This document shows, in pieces, positions 1 to 9,846 of a stretch of 46,210 bases of DNA. Position 1 is the first letter of the stretch. Each line of letters opens with the position of its first letter. The notes under the pieces are model-generated. The model was not told the DNA's origin, ran no database searches, and was given only the letters and a program-made list of their open reading frames with translations. The stretch is taken from contig JBBHKE010001135.1 of assembly GCA_037447655.1 (NCBI GenBank), positions 63,898 through 110,107 of the forward strand, written 5' to 3'. Position numbers and translations under genes: made by a program. The DNA comes from Zygnema cylindricum (lineage: Eukaryota; Streptophyta; Zygnematophyceae; Zygnematales; Zygnemataceae).

Positions 1-1000
1 AAAGGGAAACAGCGAAGAAAAGGGAGAGAAAGGAGAGAGAGGGAGGGAAAGGAAGAGGTAACGGGAGGGGGAGAGGGTGAGGGCAAGGTAGAGAGAGGGA
101 GTGAGAGAGGGAGAGCAACCGGGAATGGAAGGGGTTGGGGAGCAGAGGAATTGAATAGGGACAGAGGAGAGAGAGGAGAGGAGGGAGAGGAGGGATATAG
201 AACGGAGAAGGGCGAACAGGAAAGAGGTAAGGCATTAGGAAAAGGGTGAGAGGGAGTGGGAGGGGGAGAGGGAGAGGGAGGGGGAGAGGGAGCGGGAAAG
301 CTGAAGAGTGATAGATGGACAAAGATAGGGGGGAAAGGGAGAGGGAGGAGTGAGAGAAGAAGAGGGAAAGGGAGAAGAGAGGAGAGCGAGCGAGTGGGAA
401 AAGGATTACGGAATGGAGAAAGGACAAGCGGGAAGAGGCAAGATATAGGGAGGAGAGGGAGGAGAGGAGAGAGAGGAGACAGGGATAAGTTAAGGAGACG
501 AGGGGTTGGGGAAGGTAAGGGCCAACGAGAGGGAGAGAGTGAGGGAGAGAGATGGAACGGGAGTGGGAGAGGGGGAGGGCAATGGAGAAGGAAAGGGAGG
601 GAGAGAGAGGAAAGAGAGGGAAAAGAAGCGACAAAGGGAAATAGAGAGGTAAGGAGAGATGCAAAAGCGAGAGAGAGAGTGAGAGAAGGGTGAGAGTGAG
701 AGGGAGAAGAAGAGGGAGAAATAGAGGGAAAGAGATAGGACGGAGAAGTAAAGGAGAGATAAAAGAAAAGTGATAGGGAGCGGGCGAGAGAGAGGGAGAG
801 AGAGGGAAAGGAAAAAAATGAGCAAGAGGGAGAGGGAGAAAAAGTGGGACAAGGGGGAGAGGGTGCTAGGGGGCGGGAAAGAGAGAGAGAACAAAAAATA
901 TAGGAGGGGAAGCTATAGAGAGAGCGATAGGGAGAGGTAGAGTAAGAGGAAGAAAAAGAAGGAGAAGGAGGCAAGAGAGGGAGAGGAAGATGAAGAGAAG
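1..1000. repeat. GA-rich purine tract
   Basis: The stretch is almost entirely G and A on the plus strand, built from GGGAGA-like units without strict periodicity. Long open frames on either strand here are low-complexity artefacts (Arg/Glu/Gly or Ser/Leu/Pro strings). Less repetitive islands such as the 'ttacggaatggag' area near 407-420 recur near 14091 and 37372 in the GA tracts downstream of the Copia-3 LTRs. This tract is therefore a related copy of those and not an independent microsatellite. It directly abuts the Copia-3 5' LTR. No gene is seen. Confidence 0.9.
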
Positions 1001-1011
1001 TAGTAGAGTCT

Positions 1012-1448
1012 TGGGTTCAGATAAGTAATTGGCCATTGCATGGCTAAACGCTTGGTCATTTAGTTTTGTCTTTTATTGTTTTATTATCGTTTTATTGTTG
1101 TTTTCTCCCGTGTCGTGGTTATGTTTTAGTTTGTTGGTCTTATGAGATTCGTCTAATGGAATATGTTCGAATGGTACTTTTGTACTATGTTGTTTCGCGT
1201 GTTGACGTCGGTTCATTGATAAGCGCTTAGGGTGCATTTTATGTACGGTTTCGTTTCGTTTGGTTTGAGTAGTTACGTTATGATTGAAGAAATTACATAG
1301 TGAGACGTAAAGAGAGATTGAAGTCATATTTTTGAAAAGAAAAATATCCATGGAATATATTCGCTTCCATGGAGCGCTCTCTCTCGCGTGATTTTATTCT
1401 TGCTTCTGCTTTGTCTTTGCGCTCTGTCTTTTGTGTGACGATCCATCA
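1012..1448 (+). repeat. Copia-3 5' LTR
   Basis: This segment aligns over its whole length with 13374-13825 and 36649-37092, including a shared 'ccatggaatatatt' block and a terminal 'gatccatca'. It begins TG and ends CA. A primer-site-like TGGTATC follows two bases later. Divergence from the 3' copy is high, so the insertion is old. The left edge falls at the junction with the GA tract and could be off by a few bases; no clear target duplication is visible because both flanks are purine repeats. Confidence 0.75.
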
Positions 1449-1450
1449 AG

Positions 1451-1457
1451 TGGTATC
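1451..1457 (+). promoter_or_regulatory. Copia-3 primer-binding site remnant
   Basis: TGGTATC lies two bases after the LTR end. This matches the start of the usual plant copia primer site, complementary to the 3' end of initiator tRNA-Met. The next bases depart from the consensus, consistent with decay. Copia-1 and Copia-2 use a different part of the tRNA. Confidence 0.5.
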
Positions 1458-1632
1458 GAATCCTTGTGTGCTCTATTGAGGCGGTGAAGGTGGCTAGTTT
1501 GGCGGCCATGGGGGGAAAAAAGAAGAAGCCCCCATCTAGTTTTATTCGGTGTCCTCCAGATTTGGAGTCCGCCGGATTGAACTGTCCTCCGGATTTGGAG
1601 TCCGCCGGATTGATCTCAATCTTCACCGGATC

Positions 1633-3001
1633 ATGAAGCGAGTGAAGCTCCCATCACGTTCACCAGGGTAACCTTTGAGGAGTCTTTCCCGAACGACATC
1701 TTCCGTCAAAAGAAAAAAAGGAAAAAAGAGGAGATCGACATAGCGGAAGACCGTCTCCAAAAACTGATTGACTACTTTTGTCCCTACCTAGATCAATGGA
1801 TTTATGAGGGAAAATGTGTGAGGAGATCATCATTCTTTGGAGATCCGAATCCAGATTCCAGCAATGGTGATCCGGATGGAGGAGTGGAGGATGAGGAGGA
1901 GAGGAAAGAGCTAATTCGGAAAGGAAAACCTCCTATTGACGATGATTTTGACCTCGATGAATGGAGTATAGGCGAAGGGCAAGTTGAAACAATGCTCGGA
2001 AAGATCGTCCAAATGCTTAATAATTCTTAAACGTCTTAAGAAGGTGGTTAACAGTGAAGAGAAGATGCCAATCTTGGATTGCAAGCAAAGGCGGCTATAG
2101 AAACAAAAGAATCTCTCTACTATCGCCGATTTGTTTCAATCATACACCTCTTTGGTGCACAATTTCTTCCACACTCGAAAATTTGCTCACGATTGTTGGA
2201 CAACACTTGAAAATCATTCCGAGAAAGGCCTCTAAAACATGGGAAAACACACATATACAGACTGCACCTCTTTCAAAGTTAAGCCGAGTGAATCCATTGA
2301 TGAAGCCTCAAAGAGATTCAATATTATTATCGAGTAACGCGTTAACAACGGAAAATCATTGAGGAGAATGACAAGGCCCTCAGTCTTTATCAATGCCTTA
2401 CCAGAGAAGATGATCCACTTACGAGACATTCTTTTATCGCATGATTCACATACCTTTGATTATATTATCACTTACCTCAAATCAATCGAAGGAAATCGAC
2501 CTAGCTCGTCAAGAGGAGCTCCACCAACTGGCACACTAAGTGCTACCGCTATGGAAACCCATGATCTTAATTGTCTTCGCGGAGGTGGGAGGAGAGGAAG
2601 AAATTCGAGGGGGAGAAGGAGGCGAGAATCCTCCTTCCCAGCCTACTTATCAAGATTTATCTATTGTGGCATGTTTTCAATATTTTAAGTTCGGCCATTT
2701 GGCCGCATCTTGTTCCAATAAGGAACGTCAATGCCATTTTTGCGGGAAGTGGGGCCATATAGGCCTGCAACGCTACTCTAAAACTTATAATAGAGGCCGC
2801 GGTAAGGGAGAAGACGACGACCGAATCGGCGATCGCGGCGGTGGGCGACTTGGTGGTTGCGGCAATCTTGGAGGCCGTCATGGTGGAGGAGGTCATTTTG
2901 TGGCGGACGACCAATTTGAAGGAGGCAAAGGAGCACATACTTTCGCCTTCCTCAATTTTCCAATTGACTTGCTTATAGGCGTGATGCAACCAGAAAAATA
3001 G
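1633..3001 (+). pseudogene. Copia-3 gag remnant with zinc knuckles
   Basis: Fragmentary open frames in several registers cover a gag-like region: an acidic segment at 1818-2030, then a Gly/Arg-rich segment at 2540-3001. Two CCHC-type nucleocapsid zinc knuckles are recognisable at 2672-2780. In the first (CFQYFKFGHLAASC) the second Cys is Tyr; in the second (CHFCGKWGH...) the final Cys is Arg. The intact protein would have packaged element RNA in virus-like particles. Many stops and frameshifts make it non-functional. It is followed in frame by the protease remnant. Confidence 0.7.
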
Positions 3002-3165
3002 TGAATTATAGATTTTGGTGCTTCGCATCATGTGTGTATTGATTCGACGCTTTTTGGCGATATGCGCCAACTCCTTGTACCAAAACCACGTTACCGTCGC
3101 TTGTGGACAAGTAATTTCAATCTATAAAGTTGGCACGGTACATTTAGATCTGCCAACTTGGGATT
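3002..3165 (+). pseudogene. Copia-3 aspartic protease remnant
   Basis: In frame with the preceding zinc knuckle the sequence reads stop-IIDFGASHHVC, the decayed form of the copia protease signature W-I-I/L-D-S-G-A. The Trp is a TGA stop and the catalytic-loop Ser is Phe. A 'GTVHLDLP' stretch, typical of the downstream protease fold, follows near 3135-3160. In an intact element this enzyme would cleave the gag-pol polyprotein. After about 3165 the similarity stops abruptly. Confidence 0.65.
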
Positions 3166-3600
3166 CTGACCATAGTTCAAAAGTAGGTGAAAGTAGGCCC
3201 ATACAATATGCCTATTGTACGCAAAACATACAATATGACCTTAAGATCCATATTGTATTGGTCGCAAAATGAAAAAAAATAGTTACAGAGTTGAGTTGCA
3301 CATCAATCGATAGAGAATTAAATGTCATGTCTAAATTTTGAAAAACATTCGGACAAAAAAATATTTTCCTGTGAGTTTTGAGGTATTTTTTATTTAAACC
3401 GTCAGATTTGGACGATCGGACGGCCGCTGATCAAAGTAGCGATCTAAGAAGATCACATGAAAAGCCCATAACACAACTTAAGATAAAGGTGCCTACAAAA
3501 GGCCTACAATAGAAACAACTGATTTTGAACTATGATTCTGACGACTTTTAAAAAGTGACGCAAACAAAATTAGTCAACGTCCTTTAGATACTTGACGGAG
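3166..3600. other. Non-coding block inside Copia-3 pol
   Basis: No copia coding similarity is visible between the protease remnant and the resumption of pol near 3603. The block is AT-rich and holds two small palindromes, at 3203-3218 and at 3229-3257 (9-bp arms, 11-bp loop). It may be a secondary insertion or simply decayed sequence; no terminal repeats or target duplications were found. Confidence 0.4.
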
Positions 3601-5071
3601 CTGTGGATTCATTAAGTGTACCACAAATCCAACGTGCGGGCGACAGTGTTCACGTTTTTGACGATCCCACCATAAAAATTGTACGATCCGATGGCGTAAC
3701 TGTTGGCAAAGGAGAAGTGACAGCTTCAATGCACTATCGACTTGTATGGCATCTGCCGAAATCACCTTGTCCAATTTTGGCGACATTATAAATCAAATCT
3801 TAAAATTGAAGGGAAATAACACCTTTTGGCACCACTGCATGTACCATAAATCCGAGAAAAGCTTACGTTGCATGATAAAAAATGAGAGTGTAAGAAGATT
3901 GGATATGGCAACGGGTGAGAAGATTAATGAATACGAGGGGTGTAGTAAAGGGCAGAAGCCCCATCCGGCGGAGGATTCGATATATCGATTTGAGTATCCT
4001 GTTGAATTAGTTCACATCGATTTATATAGCAACATCAAACCGAAAACACCGGAGGAAATAAATATATTACAGTGGTCGTCGACGATTTCTCCCGATTTGC
4101 ATGGGTAATGTTACTGAAAAATAAATCTGATGCTTTTGAACGCTTTCAAGAATGACATGTAATGGCTAAGAGGAACTGTGAGAGGAAATTGAAATCTATT
4201 CGTTGCGATAATGGTGGTAAATTTATGATTTTTTGATGCACATTGTTGGGAATCGGGAATTCAACATCAATACACCGCACCCTATTTGTCGGAATCGAAT
4301 GGCATCGCAGAGAAGAAAATCGCACACTTGAAAAAATGGTGCGTTCCATGATTCATGGATCCGGCCAAAGCATCAATTTATGGGCAGATGTCATTTTATC
4401 CGCCAATTATATTTGTAATCGCCGGCTCAGTTCAATTTTGGGGGAGAAAATGCCAAATTTTGGTATGGTCGCAAACCTATCCGCGATCACATTCGAATTT
4501 GGGGGTGTCGAGCTGCGGTTTATGTGCAATCTCAAAAGAGGAATGGAAATTTGTATCTCGAAATTGGTCCGGGTATTTTGTCGGTTATAGCTCCAAAGGG
4601 AGCTTTTATTGCATCTCTGATTTGATCCATATTGTCATTGAGGAATCTCACGATGTTGATTTTCACGAGGACCATTTATCCACGATTTCTCAATCGGCAA
4701 AGCAAATTTCGAATCTTCAATTTTACAAGGATTATGACATTCAAAATTTTCCCGGCATTGAAGGCTCACATTCAGACATTGAGTCTGAATCGGCCTCCAA
4801 TTTTAAAAGGGGAAAGGAAAAAGGTTATTTTATTTGGATAACATTGGAGGTGATTCTCGCAGTGAAAATTCCCGAATGTCTTCGAACACCCGTAAATACT
4901 CGACTTCTTAATTGAGTGCACGGACTATTATTTAAGAAGAACAGGAGAAAGAGGAATTTGAGCCACGACGAAGCATGAGGGAGAGTTAAAGGAAATAGCC
5001 GGTTAGACTCTCATATGACCGAAAAAGAAGAAATGTGGAGAATCTCATCAGTAAATCTCAACTACGGAGGA
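3601..5071 (+). pseudogene. Copia-3 integrase remnant
   Basis: The order of copia landmarks is preserved across several frames. They are: a protease/pre-integrase tail with 'VPQIQRAGDSVHVFDDPTI' (about 3615); 'WHHCMYHKSEKSL', a decayed His-His zinc-binding segment (about 3828); 'VELVHIDLYS' with the first catalytic Asp (about 4005); 'VVVDDFSRFAWV' (about 4075); 'RCDNGG' with the second catalytic Asp (about 4202); and 'LWADVILSANYICNR' (about 4380). Multiple stops and frameshifts interrupt it. The coding region is cut at 5071 by Copia-1 and resumes as reverse transcriptase at 11286. Confidence 0.75.
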
Positions 5072-5076
5072 GGGTT
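5072..5076 (+). repeat. Copia-1 left target-site duplication
   Basis: GGGTT immediately before the TG of the 5' LTR is repeated at 11281-11285 immediately after the CA of the 3' LTR. A 5-bp duplication is standard for copia integrases and fixes both element ends. Confidence 0.9.
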
Positions 5077-5897
5077 TGTTGAAATAAGTAGTTTTTAATA
5101 TATTTTCTAGGCCGTTAGCTCTAACCAGTCTGTCGTAGAAGTCCGTTAGGAGATATAGGGTTTCATTAGTATTTAAACTATTGTAATGTACTAGATTCAT
5201 TTAACTGAAACCCTCAACGCCACACATAGATACAATTCTACGAAATACGAAGTATTGTATTTGTTTGAAATGGATATCGCGCATTTTGTTTCGAAAGCGA
5301 AACAAATATCGCGCAAGTATTTATTACGACCGAGATTGAATTTCACGTCAAATCTAACGGCGCACATTATCGTCGGAATCCGGGAATGGTCATTTTGGCA
5401 TTTAGTGACGTGGCATGACCAGGCGCCACGTGGGAAGACATCATTCGGTCGCGGGAATTCCGAGGAACGTACGGACGAGTGGAAAGTGGACACGCGTCCA
5501 CTTAATGGCCTTGTCGTACAGAGGCCGTACAGAAAGTACATCGGCAGTAGTACTTTCTGGTAATATACAGTTTTTTGATTGGTTCCTACAGGCAGTAGAT
5601 AGGAGCTGTGAGAGGGAAGTAGGAAAAACTAGGACTTAGGAAAATTTAGGTAGATAGTCCTCTCTCTGAGAGTTTATATAAATTGGCATCTTTGCCACCC
5701 TATAACTTATCGCTTGGTTGGCCTTTTTCAGTGATTCTTTTTTCTACGGACTCAGGGGAGTCCAGGCTACACAGGGGTGCACTCAAATTGTCAGTTTGCC
5801 TTCTTGGGCAGCAGTGGTTGTGGCTTAAAGTGGGTTAGTTAAATACTATCTAGAGGCTTCCTATATTCTGTGGTCCAATGGAGGACACAGAATTGCA
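5077..5897 (+). repeat. Copia-1 5' LTR (internally deleted)
   Basis: The LTR begins TGTTGAAATAAG and ends AATTGCA. It is 821 bp against 1040 bp for the 3' copy because of a single deletion after 5111, corresponding to 10276-10495 of the 3' LTR. Over the remaining roughly 780 bp I count about 35 substitutions by eye (4-5%). It carries a CACGTG G-box (5427-5432), a TATA-like element (5673-5682), and the gag start codon (5878). Two ATATCGCGCA direct repeats (5274-5283, 5306-5315) flank a 9-bp inverted repeat with an AAAG loop. Transcription would start within roughly 30 bp after the TATA element. Confidence 0.95.
5673..5682 (+). promoter_or_regulatory. TATA-like element of Copia-1
   Basis: TTTATATAAA lies about 200 bp upstream of the gag ATG, after a pyrimidine-rich 'ctctctctgag'. 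The 3' LTR has TTTGTATAAA at the matching place, so only one copy keeps a strong TATA. Assignment is by motif and position only. Confidence 0.5.
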
Positions 5898-8800
5898 GGT
5901 TATGGGCCCACCCTCTAGGGTGCCCACCTTCAATGGATCTGGGTTCATCTATTGGGAAGCCATGATGATGGGAGCTTTGTGTGAAAAACGATACTGGGGT
6001 ATCGTCAGTGGACAAGTGAAACGTCCACCTTCGGGAACTCCACCAGGATTTGGGGGAGTAAGGTTTCCTGCAACAACGGCTGCCTCGGCGGAGGAGGCAA
6101 TTGATGGGGACAGCAGGTTGTCCGAAAAGGGGAAAGGGAAGGAGACACACCTCACTCCTATTGCCACAATATCGGGAGCGGCAATCGTGAAGACCGTGGA
6201 GAACGATACTCAACTGTGGGAGGATGTAAACATGGCTGCCAAGAACTTCATTCTGAGGCACCTCACTCAAGGTTTGGCCTCTCCTCATCTTCACATTTAC
6301 AAGGCCGAGGAGTTGTGGGTGAGTTTGGTGGAAATTTATAGAGCTGGAACTATTCAGGAGCTCCAGTTGGCTGAGCAAAAGCTACTGAGTTACACTTATA
6401 AAGGAGGAAAGATGTTAGATTACTGTAATGATCTTTCTTGTTTGTATACGGAAATGGAAAGTGCCGGGTGGATAGGTACAATGAAAATGAAAGTTAACAC
6501 CCTTATCATGAAATTACCAAATGAGTTCGAAAACTTAGTGTACCGAGTACAGGGAATGCCTGATAGTTCATGGAAATGGAACACAGTAGTCAGGATGATA
6601 CTTGTGCAGGAAAACACAATGGAGATTAGGAGAGGAGGAAAGAGCATTCAAGCTCTAGCAGCAGGAGGGGACCGATGGGGGAAGGACCCGAAGAAACCTT
6701 ATACAGGGGAAAGAGATCATTCAGGGGGACTGAGGCCCCCAAAGGGTCTTTGTCATTATTGCAAAAAACCGGGACACTTTATTGCAGATTGTGTCAAGCT
6801 ATCAGAGCTGAGGCTCCAAGAGAACCGTGGAGGGGGTTCTTCCAGAGGGAAGAAAAAGGCACTTGTGGTTACAAAAGTGTCAGGAGAAACCGAGGATGAG
6901 TCCTCTGAGGAGGATGGGGAGCTTCTTCTTGACGAGAGTTTGGAGGAGAAGGAGATTCCTCGGAGGCAGAAGTGTGCCCTTGGAGCCATCCGAGAAGCTC
7001 CACAGGAAGGATGGATCATCGACTCAGGTGCATCCATGCATATGTGTCGTGATAAAGAACTCTTCACTAAGTTAAGAAAGATTCCTACTGTAGAGATAGA
7101 GTATGGGGATGGGAGAGTGGTTACTACAGATCTAGTGGGATCAGTAGATTTGAAAGTCTTAGTGGAGGGTAAGACTTCTATACTTACATTCTCAGATGTA
7201 CTTTACATTCCTCAGCTGAGTAAAAATCTTGTCTCTACGTCTGTGTTAGATGACAAAGAGTTTGATACCTTCACCAGAAAGGGAGTCTTTACAGCTAAGT
7301 ATGGGGATGAAGTTTACTTCACAGCAGATAAGGGTAGCCAAGTAATGTTTAGGCTTAACTTGAGTAATGAAAAGAAGAATGCTTACTATGTTGGTGTTCC
7401 TAAGGTGATGATTTGGCATAAGCGGTTGGGGCATGTACATTTTGATAGGTTAAGGGAAATGAAAAAACTTGGAGTAGTAGATGGCATTGAGTTTGGGGAT
7501 AATGAAATGATGGATGATTGTAGTGGTTGTGCTCAAGGTAAGGCTCACAGACTTCTCTTTCCCAAAGCCGCCACATATAGAGGTGAGAAAGTATTAGATT
7601 TAGTCCACACAGATATTTGGGGGCCTGCAAAAGTACCTTCGGTTGGAGGAAAGAGGTTTATGATGACAATAACTGATGACTGGTCTAGATACTCTACAGT
7701 CTACTTTCTGAAAACAAAGTATGAAGCATCAACTTACTTCAAAAAATATAAAGCTTGGAGTGAGAAGTTGCATGAAACCCCCATTAAGAGGATAAGGAGT
7801 GATAATGGGGGGGAATATACCTCTAACGAGTTTGAGGAATATTTGAGAGATGAGGGAGTGCAGCACCAGAAAACTGTACCATATAACCCACAACAAAATG
7901 GGGTAGCTGAGAGGTTGAATAGAACACTAGGAGATAGTGCATGCAGTATGTTGGCAGACAAGAAAATAGGAAAGAGATTTTGGGCAGAGGCAATAAACTG
8001 TGCCAACTATATTAAAAATAGAGTCCTTACCTCAGCTGTAAAGGGAGTGACACCTTATGAGAGATGGGTTGGAAGGAAACCAGATATCTCACACCTTAAA
8101 GTATTTGGTAGCCAAGTTTACAGTCTTGACACGGATAGGAAAAACTGGAAACTAGATGCTAAGGGAAAACCTGGATACTTTGTGGGATATGATGAGGATG
8201 TTAAGGGATATAGAGTCTATGACTTAGCAAAGAAAGATATCAATCTGGTCAAACACTTAGTTGTCATTGATGAAGGGAAGTCATTTGACCCCTTCAAATA
8301 TATAAAGAAGATAAGGATCAGATTTGAGTCCGAAAGTGAGGAGAACTCAGTCGTTCCCGAAAAAGACATGAGTGAAACTGTGATTACAGATTCAGGGGAG
8401 ATCAAAGATATAGGAGACTCACCGGAAACCTCACATACTCCTATGGACTTTGAGGAGATGGAAGAAGCGGGAAAAGATACGGTTTTTATGGACAGGGGAG
8501 CCGATGAGACAGTGAGAAGAAATCCAAGACTTCCATCCATTCCAGCTTCAGAGTTTGAGGGAGGAAGGAGGAGCAGCAAAAGGATACAGGAAAAACAAGC
8601 TGCCCATAAGGTAACTAAGCTATCTCACCCAGATGAGCCTCAGTCTTACTTAGAGGCAGTGAATAGTCGAGAGAAAGAAAGATGGATTAGAGCCATAAAT
8701 GATGAGATGGCTTCTATCATGGAAACAAATACTTGGGAACTAGCGGATTGCCCTCCAGACAGAAAACTTATTGGATGTAAATGGGTATTTAAACTAAAAC

Positions 8801-9846
8801 TGAACCCAAATAATACAATTGAGAGGCATAAGGCTCGATTGGTAGCGAAGGGGTTCACCCAAAAAGAGGGGATTGACTATGAGGAGACCTTTGCTCCAGT
8901 TGTTCGGTTCCCATCGGTAAGGATTCTCCTCAGTCTGGCCGCAGCGGAAGACATGGAAATCCACCAGATGGATATTAAGACTGCTTTTCTTAATGGTGAG
9001 TTAGAGGAAGAAATTTTTATGAGGCAACCCGAGGGGTTTGTGGAAGAAGGAGAAGAGAGCATAGTGTGCAGGCTCATAAAGTCCTTATATGGACCGAAAC
9101 AGGCTCCCCGACAGTGGAATAAGAAACTAGATGAGTTTCTCACCGATCTGGGATACATCCAGATCAGCTCTGACCATTCTATCTATATGTTTGAAGATGA
9201 GAATGGTGTCATTTTTATTGCAATTTATGTGGATGATCTGCTTGTGTTAAGTAAGTCTTTAGAGAATATCAATAGGCTAAAGAAAGATGTTAGGGGCAGA
9301 TTTGATATGAAGGATTTAGGGGAGGCAAAATATATTTTGGGGATCCAAATGGAGAGAGATAGGGGGAAGAAGATTATCAGACTTACTCAGAAAGAAGCAA
9401 TAGGTTATATGCTTGAGAAATTCCAGATGGAAAATGCTAACAGTTGTACCACTCCCATGGACTTGAAAAAAGGAAGTGATGGGAGTGTAGAAGGAGGAGT
9501 GATGATCTTAGACGATCAGATGAGTCTAGAGGAGAGAGAGTTCATGAAGCCTATCCCTTATAGACAGGTCGTAGGAAGCTTAATCTATTTTATGAATTGT
9601 ACCAGGCCGGACATAGCAGCGACAGTTGGTGTACTCAGTAGGAGTCTTAATGATCCTAGGAAGAGGGATTGGGAGGCAGCCAAGAGAGTCATGAGATATC
9701 TGGTGGGAACTAGAGAGTTATGGTTGCATTTGGGAGGGGAGCACACTGACATCACTACTTGGAGTGATGCCAGTTATGGGGACGCACCTATGAGACGATG
9801 CACTTCTGGGTATGTGTTGTATGTTGGGGAAGATGCTTGCTGTTAG
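5878..9846 (+). CDS. Copia-1 gag-pol polyprotein (ends at premature TAG)
   Basis: This is one open frame of 1322 codons encoding all Ty1/copia functions in order. Gag comes first, with a CCHC zinc knuckle (CHYCKKPGHFIADC, from residue 292). The aspartic protease has IIDSGAS (Asp near 382). The integrase has an HHCC zinc module (WHKRLGHVH, later CSGC) and catalytic D579, D642 and E678 with 35-residue spacing. Reverse transcriptase has YVDD at 1117-1120, and RNase H begins with the WSDASYGD block near 1299. The first ATG lies inside the LTR, 20 bases before its end, and the frame runs through the primer site. A TAG at 9844-9846 stands where the Copia-2 relative has TGG (Trp), and the frame stays open for 127 further codons. 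The stop removes the Glu and Asp motifs of RNase H, so this copy is probably not autonomous. Confidence 0.96.
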   Translation: MEDTELQVMGPPSRVPTFNGSGFIYWEAMMMGALCEKRYWGIVSGQVKRPPSGTPPGFGGVRFPATTAASAEEAIDGDSRLSEKGKGKETHLTPIATISGAAIVKTVENDTQLWEDVNMAAKNFILRHLTQGLASPHLHIYKAEELWVSLVEIYRAGTIQELQLAEQKLLSYTYKGGKMLDYCNDLSCLYTEMESAGWIGTMKMKVNTLIMKLPNEFENLVYRVQGMPDSSWKWNTVVRMILVQENTMEIRRGGKSIQALAAGGDRWGKDPKKPYTGERDHSGGLRPPKGLCHYCKKPGHFIADCVKLSELRLQENRGGGSSRGKKKALVVTKVSGETEDESSEEDGELLLDESLEEKEIPRRQKCALGAIREAPQEGWIIDSGASMHMCRDKELFTKLRKIPTVEIEYGDGRVVTTDLVGSVDLKVLVEGKTSILTFSDVLYIPQLSKNLVSTSVLDDKEFDTFTRKGVFTAKYGDEVYFTADKGSQVMFRLNLSNEKKNAYYVGVPKVMIWHKRLGHVHFDRLREMKKLGVVDGIEFGDNEMMDDCSGCAQGKAHRLLFPKAATYRGEKVLDLVHTDIWGPAKVPSVGGKRFMMTITDDWSRYSTVYFLKTKYEASTYFKKYKAWSEKLHETPIKRIRSDNGGEYTSNEFEEYLRDEGVQHQKTVPYNPQQNGVAERLNRTLGDSACSMLADKKIGKRFWAEAINCANYIKNRVLTSAVKGVTPYERWVGRKPDISHLKVFGSQVYSLDTDRKNWKLDAKGKPGYFVGYDEDVKGYRVYDLAKKDINLVKHLVVIDEGKSFDPFKYIKKIRIRFESESEENSVVPEKDMSETVITDSGEIKDIGDSPETSHTPMDFEEMEEAGKDTVFMDRGADETVRRNPRLPSIPASEFEGGRRSSKRIQEKQAAHKVTKLSHPDEPQSYLEAVNSREKERWIRAINDEMASIMETNTWELADCPPDRKLIGCKWVFKLKLNPNNTIERHKARLVAKGFTQKEGIDYEETFAPVVRFPSVRILLSLAAAEDMEIHQMDIKTAFLNGELEEEIFMRQPEGFVEEGEESIVCRLIKSLYGPKQAPRQWNKKLDEFLTDLGYIQISSDHSIYMFEDENGVIFIAIYVDDLLVLSKSLENINRLKKDVRGRFDMKDLGEAKYILGIQMERDRGKKIIRLTQKEAIGYMLEKFQMENANSCTTPMDLKKGSDGSVEGGVMILDDQMSLEEREFMKPIPYRQVVGSLIYFMNCTRPDIAATVGVLSRSLNDPRKRDWEAAKRVMRYLVGTRELWLHLGGEHTDITTWSDASYGDAPMRRCTSGYVLYVGEDACC
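5898..5912 (+). promoter_or_regulatory. Copia-1 primer-binding site (half-tRNA type)
   Basis: GGTTATGGGCCCACC begins at the first base after the LTR. From memory it is complementary to the anticodon stem-loop of plant initiator tRNA-Met (GGUGGGCCCAUAACC), not to the tRNA 3' end. Drosophila copia, Ty5 and Osser are known to prime from a cleaved tRNA-Met half in this way. Copia-2 conserves 14 of these 15 bases at 30807-30821 while the bases just upstream have diverged, which supports function. The same bases encode gag residues around 'VMGPP'. Confidence 0.85.

Noticed and set aside
490-894. Ser/Leu/Pro-rich open frame on the minus strand, and similar ones at 13771-14784 and 37013-38038
   Set aside because: They are translations of GA tracts read in the CT direction; low complexity with no domain, and frames open on several registers at once.
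5197-5563. Open frames on both strands inside the Copia-1 LTRs (5197-5563 and 10581-11022)
   Set aside because: They overlap on opposite strands within the LTR and match no protein; chance frames in LTR sequence.
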